Origin: Mixia osmundae IAM 14324
Taxonomy: Eukaryota > Basidiomycota > Mixiomycetes > Mixiales > Mixiaceae
Assembly (NCBI RefSeq): GCF_000708205.1
Contig: NW_014575554.1
Coordinates: forward strand, 186,001-250,000
DNA length: 64,000 nt
Direction of reading: 5' to 3'
Shown here: positions 44,900-56,669 of the stretch, one piece after another
How positions within the stretch are numbered: the stretch's first letter is position 1
Layout: every line of letters begins with the position of its first letter
The notes under the pieces: model-generated
The model's input: the letters and a program-made list of their open reading frames with translations, nothing else
What the model was told of the DNA's origin: nothing
Database searches by the model: none
Program-made: the position numbers and the translations under genes

Positions 44900-45042
44900 G
44901 TACAGACGTCATCTCTGTTTGCATCGTGCCCTCTCTGTTCGCTTCGCTTCGCCTCTGAACCTGAAGGTGTCGTCGTCGCGGATGTCGCGTTTCCTGCCAC
45001 TCGCTGCAGCTCCCTGGCTTCATAGGTTGAGCCGGCTTGCGC

Positions 45043-46590
45043 ATGCTCAGATCTGGACCACCGACGAGCTTGCGCATCGTCAGCAGACGCTCATTCGCTT
45101 CGAGCTCGTATGCTCGAACGAAAGTTCAGCCAGCACGAGTTCTAGACAGTGCCAGCGATGGAGGCCCACGGCAGCATTGGCAGAGTAGTACCATCCTCGC
45201 CTGTGGCTGCGCGCTCGCAGGCTTCACAGTCATGCTCATCTATGGTACTCGCTTGGAAGTAGTCAGTCTGCCGTCCCCATCACTCTCCAGCTCGAGCTCA
45301 GGGCCGTGGTCAGATCAAGTTTGATGCGACTCGTGAAGCTGCCAGGCGAGCCAGGGCTAGCTCTACCATCCAGTGTGACTCTGTCCCTCGCAGAGCAGTC
45401 TCGAGATCTATCATAGACGATGACACGGCGCCCATGCGAGCACGCATGACGGCTTGGGTGAAAGATCTCCAGTTACGCATCGTCGAATCGCTCGAGCAAG
45501 TGGAGCATACTCAGGCACACGAGCTAGGCAAGCTCGACGACCGTATAGACTCGCCGCCACCCAAGAAGTTCTTCCGTGATGCATGGCTGCGCAAGGAAGG
45601 CGGGGAAGGCATCTCTTGCGTCCTACAAGACGGTCAGGTCTTTGAGAAAGCCGGCGTCAATGTCAGCGTCGTACATGGCACGCTACCGCCTGCCGCAGTC
45701 AAGCAAATGCGCTCTGATCACGCGGACAAATTTGACGTGCTTTTGTTTGCTGTCGCGCAGCAATGTCATATACTGACAAGAGCGCACAGTGGTATGACGG
45801 CGCGTCGCTCCTGCCTTTCTTCGCTTGCGGCATCTCCATCGTTGTCCATCCGCGCAATCCGATGGCACCTACAGTCCACATGAACTATCGCTACTTCGAG
45901 TGCGAGGGACCTGTAGATCATCCTGTCTAGCGCTGACACATTCAGCAGAGTGGAAGATCCCGCCAATGCAGGCGCACCACGTGCTTGGTGGTTCGGCGGC
46001 GGAACGGATCTCACCCCAACCTACCTCTTCGAAGATGACGCGCGACACTTTCACAAAACGCTCAAGAAGGCCTGCGATGCACACTCGCCAGGCTTCTACC
46101 CAACTTTCAAGGCCTGGTGCGACAAGTACTTCTGGATCAAGCACCGTCAAGAAGCTCGCGGACTAGGCGGGATATTCTTTGACGACTTAGGCCTCGAGGA
46201 CGGCATCACCCAGAGTGATAGATTCGCGTTTGCTCGGACTTGCGGCGAAGCTTTCCTACCTGCTTACATACCCATCATCAACGCGCGCATGCGGACAGAT
46301 TTTGGACAACGAGAGAGGCGGTGGCAGCAACTACGTCGGGTTAGTCAACCGTGTCTTCGAGCTTCAGAGTGAATTGACGAGTCTAACAGAGTCGCTACGT
46401 CGAATACAACCTCGTGTACGATCGAGGCACCCGTTTCGGCCTCAACACGCCCGGCGCGAGAATCGAGAGCATCCTCATGAGCTTGCCCTTGACTGCCAGG
46501 TGGGAATACTGCACAGACGCGGCGGAGGATCCGGCATCACCGGAAGCTCAGCTGCAACGAGTCCTCAACTCGCCAAGAGAGTGGGTCTGA
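45043..46590 (+). CDS. HEM13: Coproporphyrinogen III oxidase, oxygen-dependent
   Basis: Heme-pathway enzyme, 446 residues. Exons 45043-45258, 45314-45736, 45790-45899, 45949-46339 and 46390-46590. The first exon encodes an Arg/Ser-rich presequence ([20 protein letters not shown]) and a hydrophobic span (about residues 50-67, [18 protein letters not shown]). The enzyme follows: [102 protein letters not shown]. Targeting to the mitochondrial intermembrane space is inferred; the S. cerevisiae enzyme is cytosolic. The RRG before RYVEYN is RRS here, at a splice junction. Confidence 0.93.
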
Positions 46591-46622
46591 CGAGATTGCA
46601 TCGTCTACTCTCTGCGGCGTGC

Positions 46623-49454
46623 TCACGCGCTAGTAGCCTCCGTCGGCACTTTCTCTTGAGCTTTCTCTTGCGCTTTGTCTTTTGCGTTGTCTTCTTCGCG
46701 CTTCTTGCGACGATGCTTCTTGGACTCCAATTCGTGCCAATCGCCTTTGACATCGCCCAGACTGCATATGCGCATGTCAGCACTCACTCCCTGCCATTCA
46801 CGAAAAGCTCACATAGATGGTATTTCTGGTGCAGGCTCTTCGCTGAAGTAGTCTGAAGCGAGAGCTTGCGTAGCTGACCAACGCTTGGCAGGATTGTTCG
46901 CAAGTAGCTTGAGGGCAAGCTCGACAGCAGCTTCTGTCGTGAGATGCTTCCTGCAACTCCTGCTGATCAGCATGAATTGAAGCATGATGCCCGACAAGCG
47001 TACGGATAGTATGTTTCGCGCAGGATGTTGGGCAGCTGCTGCTTCGGCTTAACGAGCTCGAACCAGGGGAGGTCTGCAACCTCTGGCCAGTCGTCAAGCG
47101 TCGGCGTGCCCATAATCTTAAACGTCGCGCTGAGCTGATCGATTTCGTCTTGACCCTGGAAGATCGGACGCGAAGTGAAGAGCTCGACGAAGATACAGCC
47201 TGCACTGAACATATCGACCTCTTCGCCGTAGACTGTTCCGCCAAACAGTAGCTCAGGCGGCTTGTACCACTGAGTGATGACCCGATTTGTGTAGTCGTTG
47301 TTGCGGTGAGGCACGTAGAAGCGAGCCAGCCCGAAATCAGCGAGCTTGACATTGCCGGATCGATCGAGCAGGATGTTGCTGCCTTTCAAGTCTCGATGCA
47401 GGACGTTCCGGCTGTGAATATATTGCAGGCCAGACAGAAATTGCTGCATGATCGATTTGTTATGCGCCGCTGTCAGCTCTAGCTGGGGATGGTGTAGCAC
47501 GCCAGTCAGATCATAGTCGAGGTATTCAAAGACCATGTACACGTGGCCTTTGCAGAGCGATATCAGCGCCATAATAGAAAGAATGAGCCCAGCACACCTT
47601 GCGAGACCATCATCTCTAGCAGCGTGACGACGTTGGCATGACTCAGGCTTTGTAGTAGCTTGATCTCGCGCACAGCAGTGACCGGGAAGCCGTCGCGTTC
47701 TTGCTCCATGCGTATACGCTTCAACGCGACCATCCGATTATTCTCCCGATTCCTGGCCTTGTAGACTTTGCCGAATGTGCCTTCGCCGACTTGTACTAAG
47801 CGCTGATAGACCTCCTCCGGCTCTGCTTGGGGCTTCACTGCAGCCGGCATAGCCGTAGTCACGGCGTCTTGTGTGCCATTGCTGACCGCATGTTTCGCTG
47901 CGCCATTGACAGGTGACGCTCGCTGACTGTCATCGTGCTGTCGCATGTGATCACGAGACGAAGAAGAATCTTGTCCTGCCTGCGGCGAATCGCGGTAGCC
48001 ATGTCCACTCAGATTGCCGTTAGTTGCGCTCGGATAAGAGACGGGCGGTGGCGGTGGTGGAGAGGTGAGCATCGACGAATCATACGGAGACTGTTCGCGC
48101 CTTTGCGAAGGTGTTCTGGACCGTGAGGGTGCATATGACCTCTCATCGCTTGCGTCTTGACGCCTCATGTCGGACGGATGGACTGCTGTATACTGATCTG
48201 GGACAGTAGCTGAAGTGTAAGCATTGGCTTTGAGTCTGTTGATGGGCGCAAATCCGGCAGGCTTTGTTCGAGCGACATTGAGTGTAGTAGTCAGTTCTGG
48301 CATTGGTGGCATGCGCGATAGGTCATGCCCGTGAGTCAGAGCGTATGGATCCGCGCGATAGTGATCGTCGAGCGAGGCAGGATGGCGATCATAGGTGGGA
48401 GCCTCGCGATAGTCGTCACGATCATATCGAGGCATATCACGGTAGGCATTACGATCGTACAGATGCAGTGCTTGTCTCGCATCGCGTTCGTATGGATGCA
48501 AGTCGCGTGGCAGCTCGCGGTCGTACATTGGCGGCAAATCGCGATCGTAAGGCCTTTGCAAAGGTTGAGGGGAATAGTCTCTTCGCCTGGGCGGGGAAGG
48601 GTACCGTCTTCGATCGTAGTCATACTCATCTCGCGACCGCACAGGCTGTCTCGTATCTGGCCGACTGGGTAGAGCGTATCGAGTGGGCGCGGCACCATTA
48701 CGTTGCTTGTCCCTATCAGAACGAGGACTGGACGATTTCTCGCGCCGTCTTTCCTGTCGTGGACTATCAGCGCGCCTTCGCTTCTGCACGCGGTCTGTAC
48801 GAGCGTGGCCCTCGGGCGTCGCAGAGCGAGAGGATCGTCGATGCCGCGATTCACGATGTCGGTGACTGTCGCGCTCGTCAGGCAGGTCTCGCGATCTATC
48901 TGATCTACTCGTCGATTGAGATCTAAGTGAGACGTGCTGCTGTCAGATATGTGGAGTTGACGCTCTGAGAGAGGACTCACTGTCTTTGTGGCTCTTCACC
49001 GGATTGGCGGTCCGTTCTGGGCCTCTGCAAGCAAAAGGGTGATGAGCACACGGGACAGTCCAGCCGCTTATCCCTTACTGGAGGCAGATGATGAGGAATG
49101 TCATATTCCCTTGATCTTTCTTGCGCATGGGGTCTCGCTGCCCTCAGGCTGCCTGCAGGTGGTGGCCGCTCGTATAAATCGGTGGCAGGATTGTAAAGCG
49201 CCCGGCTGGGCCTGACAGGCAGCTCGTGCCGGTCTGAAAAGCACATGCAATCAGTTTCTGGACCTCTCCGGACGTTTTGATGCCGCGGAGAGGAGCTTAC
49301 GAGTAGCTCTGCGGTCCTCTGCTTCTGCGTAGGACGACTCGTGCCGAGAGCCATAATCTCGATGGCTGGACACGTCAGCCTGTCTGTCGTAGTAGTCTGC
49401 AGTCTCTCGCCGATGGCCACCATCGTGAGGCAGGTCTCTCCGGCTCCCGGACAT
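46623..49454 (-). CDS. CTK1: CTK1 / CDK12-like protein kinase
   Basis: Cyclin-dependent kinase of the type that phosphorylates the RNA polymerase II C-terminal domain, 832 residues in seven exons: 49454-49301, 49233-49079, 49024-48981, 48922-47598, 47547-47004, 46950-46813, 46761-46623. The long N-terminus is Arg/Ser-rich, then has tandem YDR units and a poly-Pro run. The kinase domain begins YQRLVQVGEGTFGKVYKA, has the VALKRIRM lysine, the PITAVRE-like helix FPVTAVREIKLL, HRDLKGSNILL, DFGLARF, the T-loop NRVITQWYKPPELLFGG and GCIFVELF. The tail GDWHELESKKHRRKKRE is typical of this subfamily. The first three small exons were placed by Arg/Ser-rich reading frame and phase only. Confidence 0.9.
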
Positions 49455-50027
49455 GTCTGGCGTATGCAGGCGGCTGCGTACGCTGGCGAGGGTCGAGTAA
49501 GCCAAACGGAGAGCGTTGACCTCAGATCACTCCGCGTCTTCGGCCTCGAAGTGCTAGCAGTCTGAGCTGAAGCTGTCTCGAGTCTTGATGATGGATGCCG
49601 ATCAGAATCAGCAGAATCGAAGTCGAAGAATCGCCATAGTCACTGCGAAGTTGCTCGCTAGCCAACGCGCTTTTGGCGGTTTGGCAAAGGCGGAAGCACA
49701 GTGACATCAGATCGAATGAGGACTGTTCAGACTGGCCGCAAGCTCCCAATTGCAATCAACTCATGCGTCCAGCACTGTCCTATGCATGGCTGGTCTGAAT
49801 ATGTATATAGCTCAGTCAGATAGGCTGTAAGCCATGCAAATATACAATAAGCTCCAATCCTCGACACTGGTGGCATCGTCCAGGCATCAAAACCCCCCAA
49901 GGTCGACAGTCGTCGTTCACGCTCTACTGATACAGTCGCTTATGGGCGTCGATCCGTGTAGCAAAGTGATGCGAATAGTATATTGTGACAAGTTGGCTGT
50001 TCACATCACGCGCGCTGGTATGAAAGC
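49455..50027. other. Intergenic region upstream of CTK1
   Basis: 573 bases between the kinase start and the stop of the CFEM gene, both on the reverse strand. A TATA-like ATGTATATAGC near 49800 and AATATACAATAA near 49842 are the only features seen. Short open frames here look random. Confidence 0.35.
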
Positions 50028-50844
50028 TCAGACGAGCAGCAGGCTGGCGAAGACGATCGTGATACCGCTGACGCCAATTGCAAGGGCTTGCTGAAGGTTG
50101 ATCAGCGATGGTGCACTTGACGTCGATCCAGTGCTGGTCACGCCTGTACGTATTGGCAACATCAGCTTGCCACCTTGTCAGCAGCCCTGATACTACGTAC
50201 CAGGAGCAGTCTGTGTCCCTGTGTATCCCGATGGCGTCGCAGAGGTGGTAATACTGTACACGACGATCGCATTAACGCGTGCCTTGGCTAGCTGAGAAAC
50301 GCTTACGCGATGCCTGCTTGCTGGCAAATGCCTTGACCGTAGGCCCTGTGGCAGCAAGTCTCAGACAGATGAACAGCATGCACGGGTACGAGTAGTCCTT
50401 ACAGAGCTGCCTGGAAGTTTGCATCCGAGCAATTAGCCTTGAGACAGGCGTAATCGGCGAGCTGGTACGACGGGCCTGCGCCGACGCGCATCAACAACGC
50501 GTACCGCATGCAGCGTAGGGTAGAGACTGACTCGTGCAGATACATGTGATGTTGGCCACAGAGGTGCAGGTCGTGTTGCCGCTCGACAGGACCTGAAGAG
50601 AGCATTCAAGGGCGCATCGGGGCAAGACGGGTGAGGTATAAGTCGCTGTGCCTGCAGGCCCAACTGACGTGCTCGTACTGCTCATCAAGAGTGCAGAGGA
50701 GAGCGAAGCAGGGATGCCAGTCGCAGCTGTGGCGGCAGCAGTCGCGCTTGTCGCTGAAGCTGAAGCTGCAGAAGAGCTCATCGTTGTCGTCTGGGCGAGA
50801 GCAGCGCCGGCTAGGCAGAGAGCCAATAGATTACGGGTGAGCAT
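50028..50844 (-). CDS. CFEM-domain GPI-anchored surface protein
   Basis: Five exons (50844-50532, 50475-50403, 50345-50307, 50253-50201, 50143-50028) give 197 residues. Signal peptide LTRNLLALCLAGAALAQ, a Ser/Ala/Thr-rich stretch, then a CFEM domain with eight Cys: LPRCALECSLQV, NTTCTSVANITCICTS, YACLKANCSDANFQ, GQGICQQAGI. A Ser/Thr linker and a C-terminal hydrophobic tail (IGVSGITIVFASLLLV) predict GPI attachment. The position that is an axial heme-ligand Asp in heme-binding CFEM proteins (DxxC) is Asn here (NITC), so heme uptake is uncertain. The exons are small and the model depends on matching the Cys spacing, which it does. Confidence 0.85.
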
Positions 50845-50997
50845 CGTGTTGCTTGCGGGTGTGTATGTGGTCGGGCGCCGTGCTGGCTTTGTCGTTGACC
50901 GCCAGCCGAAATTAGCTGGATCGCTGCCGGACGCGGGGTTCCGCCCAAATTCTCGGCGATCCGGCTGCAACAAAATACAACACGTGTACATCGCTCA

Positions 50998-53714
50998 CTA
51001 CTGCTCCACCTGAGTCAACGCGATCCTGCGCTTCTTGCTCGGGTTCTCAGCCGGTGGCTCTGACAGGCTTGTTGAAGCTGCCAACGGGTTCGCGGGCGCA
51101 GATCTCTGTGCTTCGACAGCTGTGGCCGAAGCAGACGCGCTCGCGCTGACTGCTGGCCTTTTGGCGACGAGTGGCGGGTTGACGCTCGGTGGCGGGGGAC
51201 CTGCAGCAGCTGCTCCTGGAGGTGTTGCGTCTGACTTGCGGAGCTGCGAGAAAGGCTGGGCCTCGCAAGGTGTTCCGAGATCCTTGCCGTCAAAGGCTGC
51301 AATAGTGCAGTAGCCGTCCTGACTGCTCATCACAAGCGTGCGCCCATCGGCGGTCCTGCAAATAAGCGCGTGAGCATAGCCATCTTCCAAGTTTGCGAGG
51401 ATCTCACCATGACATATCTGAAAAGGGCGAGTAGTGCAGATTGCTAAAGGTGCAGATAGGAGAAGTCTGCTGAGTATCGTAGACAAGCACGGCATCGTGA
51501 GTCGCAACGGCGTAAACCATCCGATAGGGCAGGTCGATCATACTGACGGGTGGCGGCGAGTCTGGTGCTGGCTCTTTGCCTTGCGCTACCTCTGGTTTGC
51601 CCGTGGTGGTCACCTCGGATGAACCGGGCGCGGATGGTCCGGCGACGGGCACGGCGGAGTCTGTAGCAGCCTGAAGAACTTTAGAGCGCAGGTCCGTCCG
51701 AAGCTGGAATAAGACCGGATTGAAGCGGATGCCAATACTGCCAGTTCGATGACCGCGTAAACGTATAGCTGGCCGGCCAAGGAATGCGCGCGTATAGCCG
51801 TACGTCGTGAGGACTTTGCCGCCTTGACTAGGCTCGCCGTCCTTTTCGATCTTCTTAGGACGCTTCTTGGCCGGTGCGGATAACACGTCCGAGCCATTCG
51901 AAGCCGTCACGCTTGCCGGTATGAAGGGGTCCTCAAAGATGCCAGCTGGCGTGAACAACATGCTGCCGTCTGTGCTCCACGATAACCGCCGGAAGAAGGG
52001 CGTGAGCTCTTGGTCGCCATACATTGCAATAGCTTGTATCGAATTGGCAGTCGAGGCCGTAGAAGAGCCAAGCGAGGGGGAGGGAGGCAGTCTGACGGCA
52101 GGCAAAGGTGCAGGCGATGGACTGCGCATATGTCGATGCGAGGGTGAAGCAGTTGCGTGCGATCCAGGAGCGAGGTGATGCTGTGGCCCGAGCGGAGGTG
52201 ACATAGTGACTTGTGAACCCGCATTGGACGATCGTCTCGAAGCTGGCTTGTGCGATGGCGGATTCATCGTGCCCGAATCAGGCGGCGCTGCTTCTGACGC
52301 TGGCGTGGGCATACGTGCAGAAAAGTCGGGTCGGCTCGAAGACTCGCTTCTCTCGCTCGCTTGCGACGGCGTTCGCTTTGGCGCAGGCGGGCGAACGAAT
52401 GCCGTGCTAGTTGCACAATGCTCTTCGTCCTCTGCGCTAGCGACAGTCGGGGCAGGTGTCGGCAAAGGAGCACCACCGGCTGCGCGATCGAATTTCTTGA
52501 GCGCGTCTGCAAAGGCGAGACCGCCCGCACGTTCGAGATCGAGTCGAGAATTCTTGCCTTCGAGATGAACTTCTGCCAAGTCTCGTCCCCCTGAAGAGTT
52601 CTTGCGATATTTGAGCGAATAGACGTGCATATGCCTGTGTAACCCGTGTCTGTGTCAATGCCCTGGTTCGAATGACACGGATGATGACAGACCTGTCGCT
52701 TGATTGAGTTGCAATGTACTTGTCCAAAGGGTCCCAAGATACGCCTTGCACGTAATTATTGTGGTCGGTGATCTGATGTATGCACCCTCCTGCGCAATCC
52801 ATCCCTCTCAGATCAGCGCACTAAGCCATCTGACGCCTGTCGGTCGCACCATTATCGGCGCTGTAGATCCTGGCGGTATGATCGGTGCTTCCAGTGATGA
52901 AGAAGTCTCCTTCAGGTGACCATGCGAGGTCATACACTTCCGTAGAGGTAGATCTGCAAAGGAGAATGAGCGCAGTCTGCTCGAAGGAGTAAGACGCACC
53001 TGGCCATCGTCTTGACGCGCCAATTCTCGCGCTCGTATGCGCTGTCTTCTGACAGCAAGTTGCCGAACGAGCTAGATGATTTTTCTGCAGGCACCCAGAG
53101 CAAGATCGCGCCGTCTGTATACATGTCAGCTGAGGCCCACTGACACGCTGGTTCGCTGACCATCGCCCGCAGATGCCAACATATCGCCTGAAAAGCAGGC
53201 TGGCTTGTCAGCTCTCGTGACTGATGGGCGCGTCCTGCCTGACCTTTTGGGGAGAAGCGGACGATGTTAACGACGGCAGTATGTTTCGTAAGCGTTGCCA
53301 AGTATTCGACTCTTGGCGAGCCTATACCTGCGCCCGTCTGACTCGATCCTGTGGCTGCCGGTGCTTCTCCCGGAGCGGGTCGCGGCTCAGGATGAACGAG
53401 CCAGATCTGCCAATCCCCTTGCCGGCTGAGCAAATGGACAAGCGCAGGCAGGGCAGTATGCTGACCCGAACATTGTTGTCACCTCCTGCGGTTGCGAGTC
53501 GCCAGCAGAGTTCAGGATCACGGTCCGGGCTCATGTCCTTGCTCATGTACGGGTGAGCGCTGGTCTTGCGGTACTGGTCAGCCGGCAGAGGGTGGAAGTC
53601 GGCCGAGAAGATGGGTCTGAAGGTTCGGACGAGGGTCAGCAGATTGCTTCGACTGACTCGAGGCCGAGCTCACTGGGTGTTGTGCCATCGTATCTCGAGT
53701 GCCTTGACACGCAT
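50998..53714 (-). CDS. CAC2: CAF-1 p60 subunit (WD-repeat histone chaperone)
   Basis: Second subunit of chromatin assembly factor 1, 760 residues in nine exons: 53714-53674, 53616-53466, 53406-53244, 53187-53161 (27 nt), 53114-53000, 52953-52850, 52789-52693, 52634-51408, 51355-50998. WD repeats: [145 protein letters not shown]. Disordered Ser/Pro inserts separate the late repeats. The C-terminal [15 protein letters not shown] resembles the B-domain region binding Asf1. Divergent from CWC15. Confidence 0.92.
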
Positions 53715-53946
53715 ATTGGCAGAGCTGAGCTGTCAGCGAGATGTGGACCGTGCGGCGAGGAGCTGGTCCAGTCCCAAGAGCTGGACAAGCTCGAGCTGAT
53801 GCAGTCCTCGAGAGCTCAGGCGTAGCGAGTGGCTGCGACCGGCTCGCTGGTGGAGCTGAGTCGCCGTTGCGCGGAGGAGCGCGTTGCCAGCAAAAAGGCA
53901 GAGGCCAAGCCAGGCGAGCGCTCAACGTCGAAGACGGTCGCCAGCC

Positions 53947-54966
53947 ATGTCAACAGCACACAGACCGACATGGACGCCAGCACAGGGCAAGGAGGCTCGT
54001 GCCAACTCGCGCCAGGTCTCAGTGCGCCAGATGGCCTCTCATACTCGCCTCAAGTTCCGCCAGGCCAATCAAGGCACTCAGTCTGAGATAGCTCGTCGTG
54101 ATCTCAAGCTGGACTTGCAAAGGGCGGAGGATGAGGCGAAAGCACGCAAAGCCAAGGGTCTATCGGGTATCGTGAGCGAAACCGAAGCAGTCTCCGCGAA
54201 CAGATTGCTCGAGGATGCGCCGCCTGCCGTGACACAATACGATCAAGATGCGGCCGCACTGGCTGCCAAAGTCGCTCAGGACGACTATGCCGACGAACAA
54301 GATGCAGCAGAGAAGCGAAGGAAGATCTTACTGGAAGGCAACTTGCTCGATCTTGACCGTGATGACTCGAGCGACGAAGACGAAGCGCGCCCGACGGCCA
54401 ACAAGGGCAAAGGCAAAGAGCGAGCCATTGAGGCCGATGGAGAAGCGGCGGAGGAGTCTAGCGAGGAAGAGAGCGACTCGGATGACGATGATGAGGATGA
54501 GACGGCCCAGCTCATGGCAGAGCTGGAGAAGATCAAACGCGAGCGAGCGGAGGAGAAAGCGAGGCAAGAGGAAGCCGCCAACAGTGCTGCCAATGCAGAC
54601 AGGGAAGCAGAAGTAGCCAGCGGCAATCCTCTGCTAGATCTCAAAGCTGCCCTCAACCGCGGCGGCTCACCTACACCTTCGATGATGTCCTCGAGCACTG
54701 CCACCACCGGCTTTGGGGTCAAACGCAGATGGGATGATGTCAGTCTTATAACGTGATACGAACGTGTCTCCTATGCTGATCGGATGACGGGACGGACAGG
54801 ACGTCATCTTCCGCAACCAAGCTGTGCAGAACGATGCGCCTCGCAAAGAATTCGTCAACGATCTGCTCAGGACTGATTTCCACCGCAAGTTCATGAAGTA
54901 AGCCGGCAACGTTGACGGATCTACCTCGGGCTGACATGCAATTTCTACAGACGTTACATAGCTTGA
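53947..54966 (+). CDS. CWC15: Spliceosome-associated protein Cwc15
   Basis: Component of the Prp19-associated spliceosome, 301 residues. Exons 53947-54738, 54800-54897 and 54951-54966 (the last holds only the final residues RYIA and the stop). The N-terminus [15 protein letters not shown] and [20 protein letters not shown] are the family signature; the middle is a long acidic and coiled stretch ([13 protein letters not shown]); the end [36 protein letters not shown]-like, is the conserved C-terminus assembled over two introns. It ends 34 bases before the convergent PEX13 stop. Confidence 0.94.
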
Positions 54967-55000
54967 TCGATCTACAGGCCTTCATCAGAGAGTTGTGTCA

Positions 55001-56527
55001 TCATGCAGACTTGATCGCTCCATGACCGCCACCTGCAGGCGGATCTCCTGCACCCTTGCCTTGATCCTTGCTGTCATTGACAGGCTTGACAGGCTTGTCC
55101 GCTACCTTGTTGTTCGACGGCAGCTCGGCAACGTGCGTGGACGGGAACCAGCCTATCCTTCCGTCTCTCATTCTACCCCTCCACCAGCCAGGCTCTTGCC
55201 TTTCTGCGGGCGGTGTCAGGACGGCAATGATATCGTTCGAGTTGAAGTTGAGTTCGAGTGGATCTTGTGTCGTATGTGGATGAACAGCTCGCACAAAGGT
55301 AAGCGTGGCAGGGTCTATCGCTTCTGGTGCACCGCCCGGTAGTCCCTGTACGTGTGGTGGTTGCATGTGTGTTGGCAGGGGTTGTCCATCCGGTCCCATG
55401 AGTAGTCCTTGTTGACCAGGCGGTAGCTCGCCTCTCAACCTGGCTTCTTCCTCTTGTCTTGCGTTGATCATGCGCACGAAGCGATTCATGAGGTACGGCA
55501 GTCCGACAACGGTCAAGAAGAACATCACGATCGGCTTGCGTGATGGCCGGACGCCGGCTTGGCCAGGCATAGAAGGACCGGCCACCTGTCCTGTCGCCTC
55601 GAACGCCCTGAAGCCGTCTGCTGTCAGCTGGCCAGAATTGCCCGAAGGCATGAGCGCCAACGGATCTTCTCGCCCCAAGACACGGTTGAGCATGGAACGC
55701 AGCCACCGTATGAGCGTGAAGATGCTGAGTACCTGACCGAGGTAGTTCCGCAAATGACCGAACTGCTCGGCGACGCCAATCATGGCAAAGAATGACGAAT
55801 GGGTCGCCATGAAAGTCGATTCGAGCATCTGTGCGAACCCACCGAATGCGCCCACGATGGACTCGATGATCTGAAAAGTGGCCTGTGTGCCCGCCTCCAT
55901 CCGTTGGGTCAGTGAGGGATCGCCTGGACCGCCTGGCATGCCCATCCCTGCGCCAAATCCGCCCATGCCCATGCCATATCCACCCATACCCATACCATAG
56001 CCTCCCATACCACCCATACCACCATAGCCACCGTAGCCGCCCATTCCCATGCCCATTCCGCCGTAAGATGAGCCCATGCGACTATAAGGTGAGGTGTAGG
56101 ATGAGCCGTAGCCGCCGTAGGATCCCATGGTGCCCATCGTTGAACCGTATCGAGATGCGGCACCACCGTACTGCATATCGCTGTCAGCTAAAGTCGCAGT
56201 GATGCTGTGTCAGCCGACTCACGGGAGAATAAGCCGAGTTAGCCGCGCCATAGGGCGTCACTGCTTGCGAGCCTGCATCACGACTGCATCAGCCAGTCGC
56301 ACCCTTCATGAACTCAATGACCGACCGGCAGCCGTCATGGTGGCTGGCCGCGCGGGTAGAGCAGGAACACTGCTGTCGAGAGCAGAAGCCGTCTGAGTCA
56401 CGCCGGTTGCCGCTGATGGGTTGACAGCCGGACAGCGGGCAGGATCGCCGCCTTGGCCGTGCCCTGATGGCATTGTCGTCGTCGATGCGCCGTTGCCTCG
56501 CTCCCATGGCTTCGGCGGCGACGGCAT
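55001..56527 (-). CDS. PEX13: Peroxisomal docking protein Pex13
   Basis: Peroxisomal membrane protein that docks the import receptor Pex5, 473 residues. Exons 56527-56326, 56272-56223 and 56170-55001. The start MPSPPKPWERGN is the hallmark of the family. A Gly/Met/Tyr-rich segment (about residues 85-170, GGYGMGM-like repeats) precedes membrane segments around FFAMIGVAEQFGHLRNYL and IVMFFLTVVGLPYLM. A C-terminal SH3 domain follows: VRAVHPHTTQDPLELNF, GWWRGRMRDGRIGWFP, THVAEL. The acceptor of intron 2 is ATATGCAG just inside what looks like an ATG, so starting at 56176 would lose the N-terminus. Confidence 0.94.
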
Positions 56528-56669
56528 CTGTTCGTCAATCGTGTATCAGGCTCAGGCCCGACGGCTGCTGAGGAGGCGCAGCGAAGATGAAGTCCAACGC
56601 GTCAAAGTATTTTCCTCGAGTGGCAAAGCTGTACAAACGTTCAGACGCTGATAACTCCGTTCGACAAGG

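Noticed and set aside
48303-48926. 207-codon forward frame opposite the CTK1-like kinase
   Set aside because: It mirrors the repetitive Arg/Ser/Tyr/Asp coding strand and shows no protein family.
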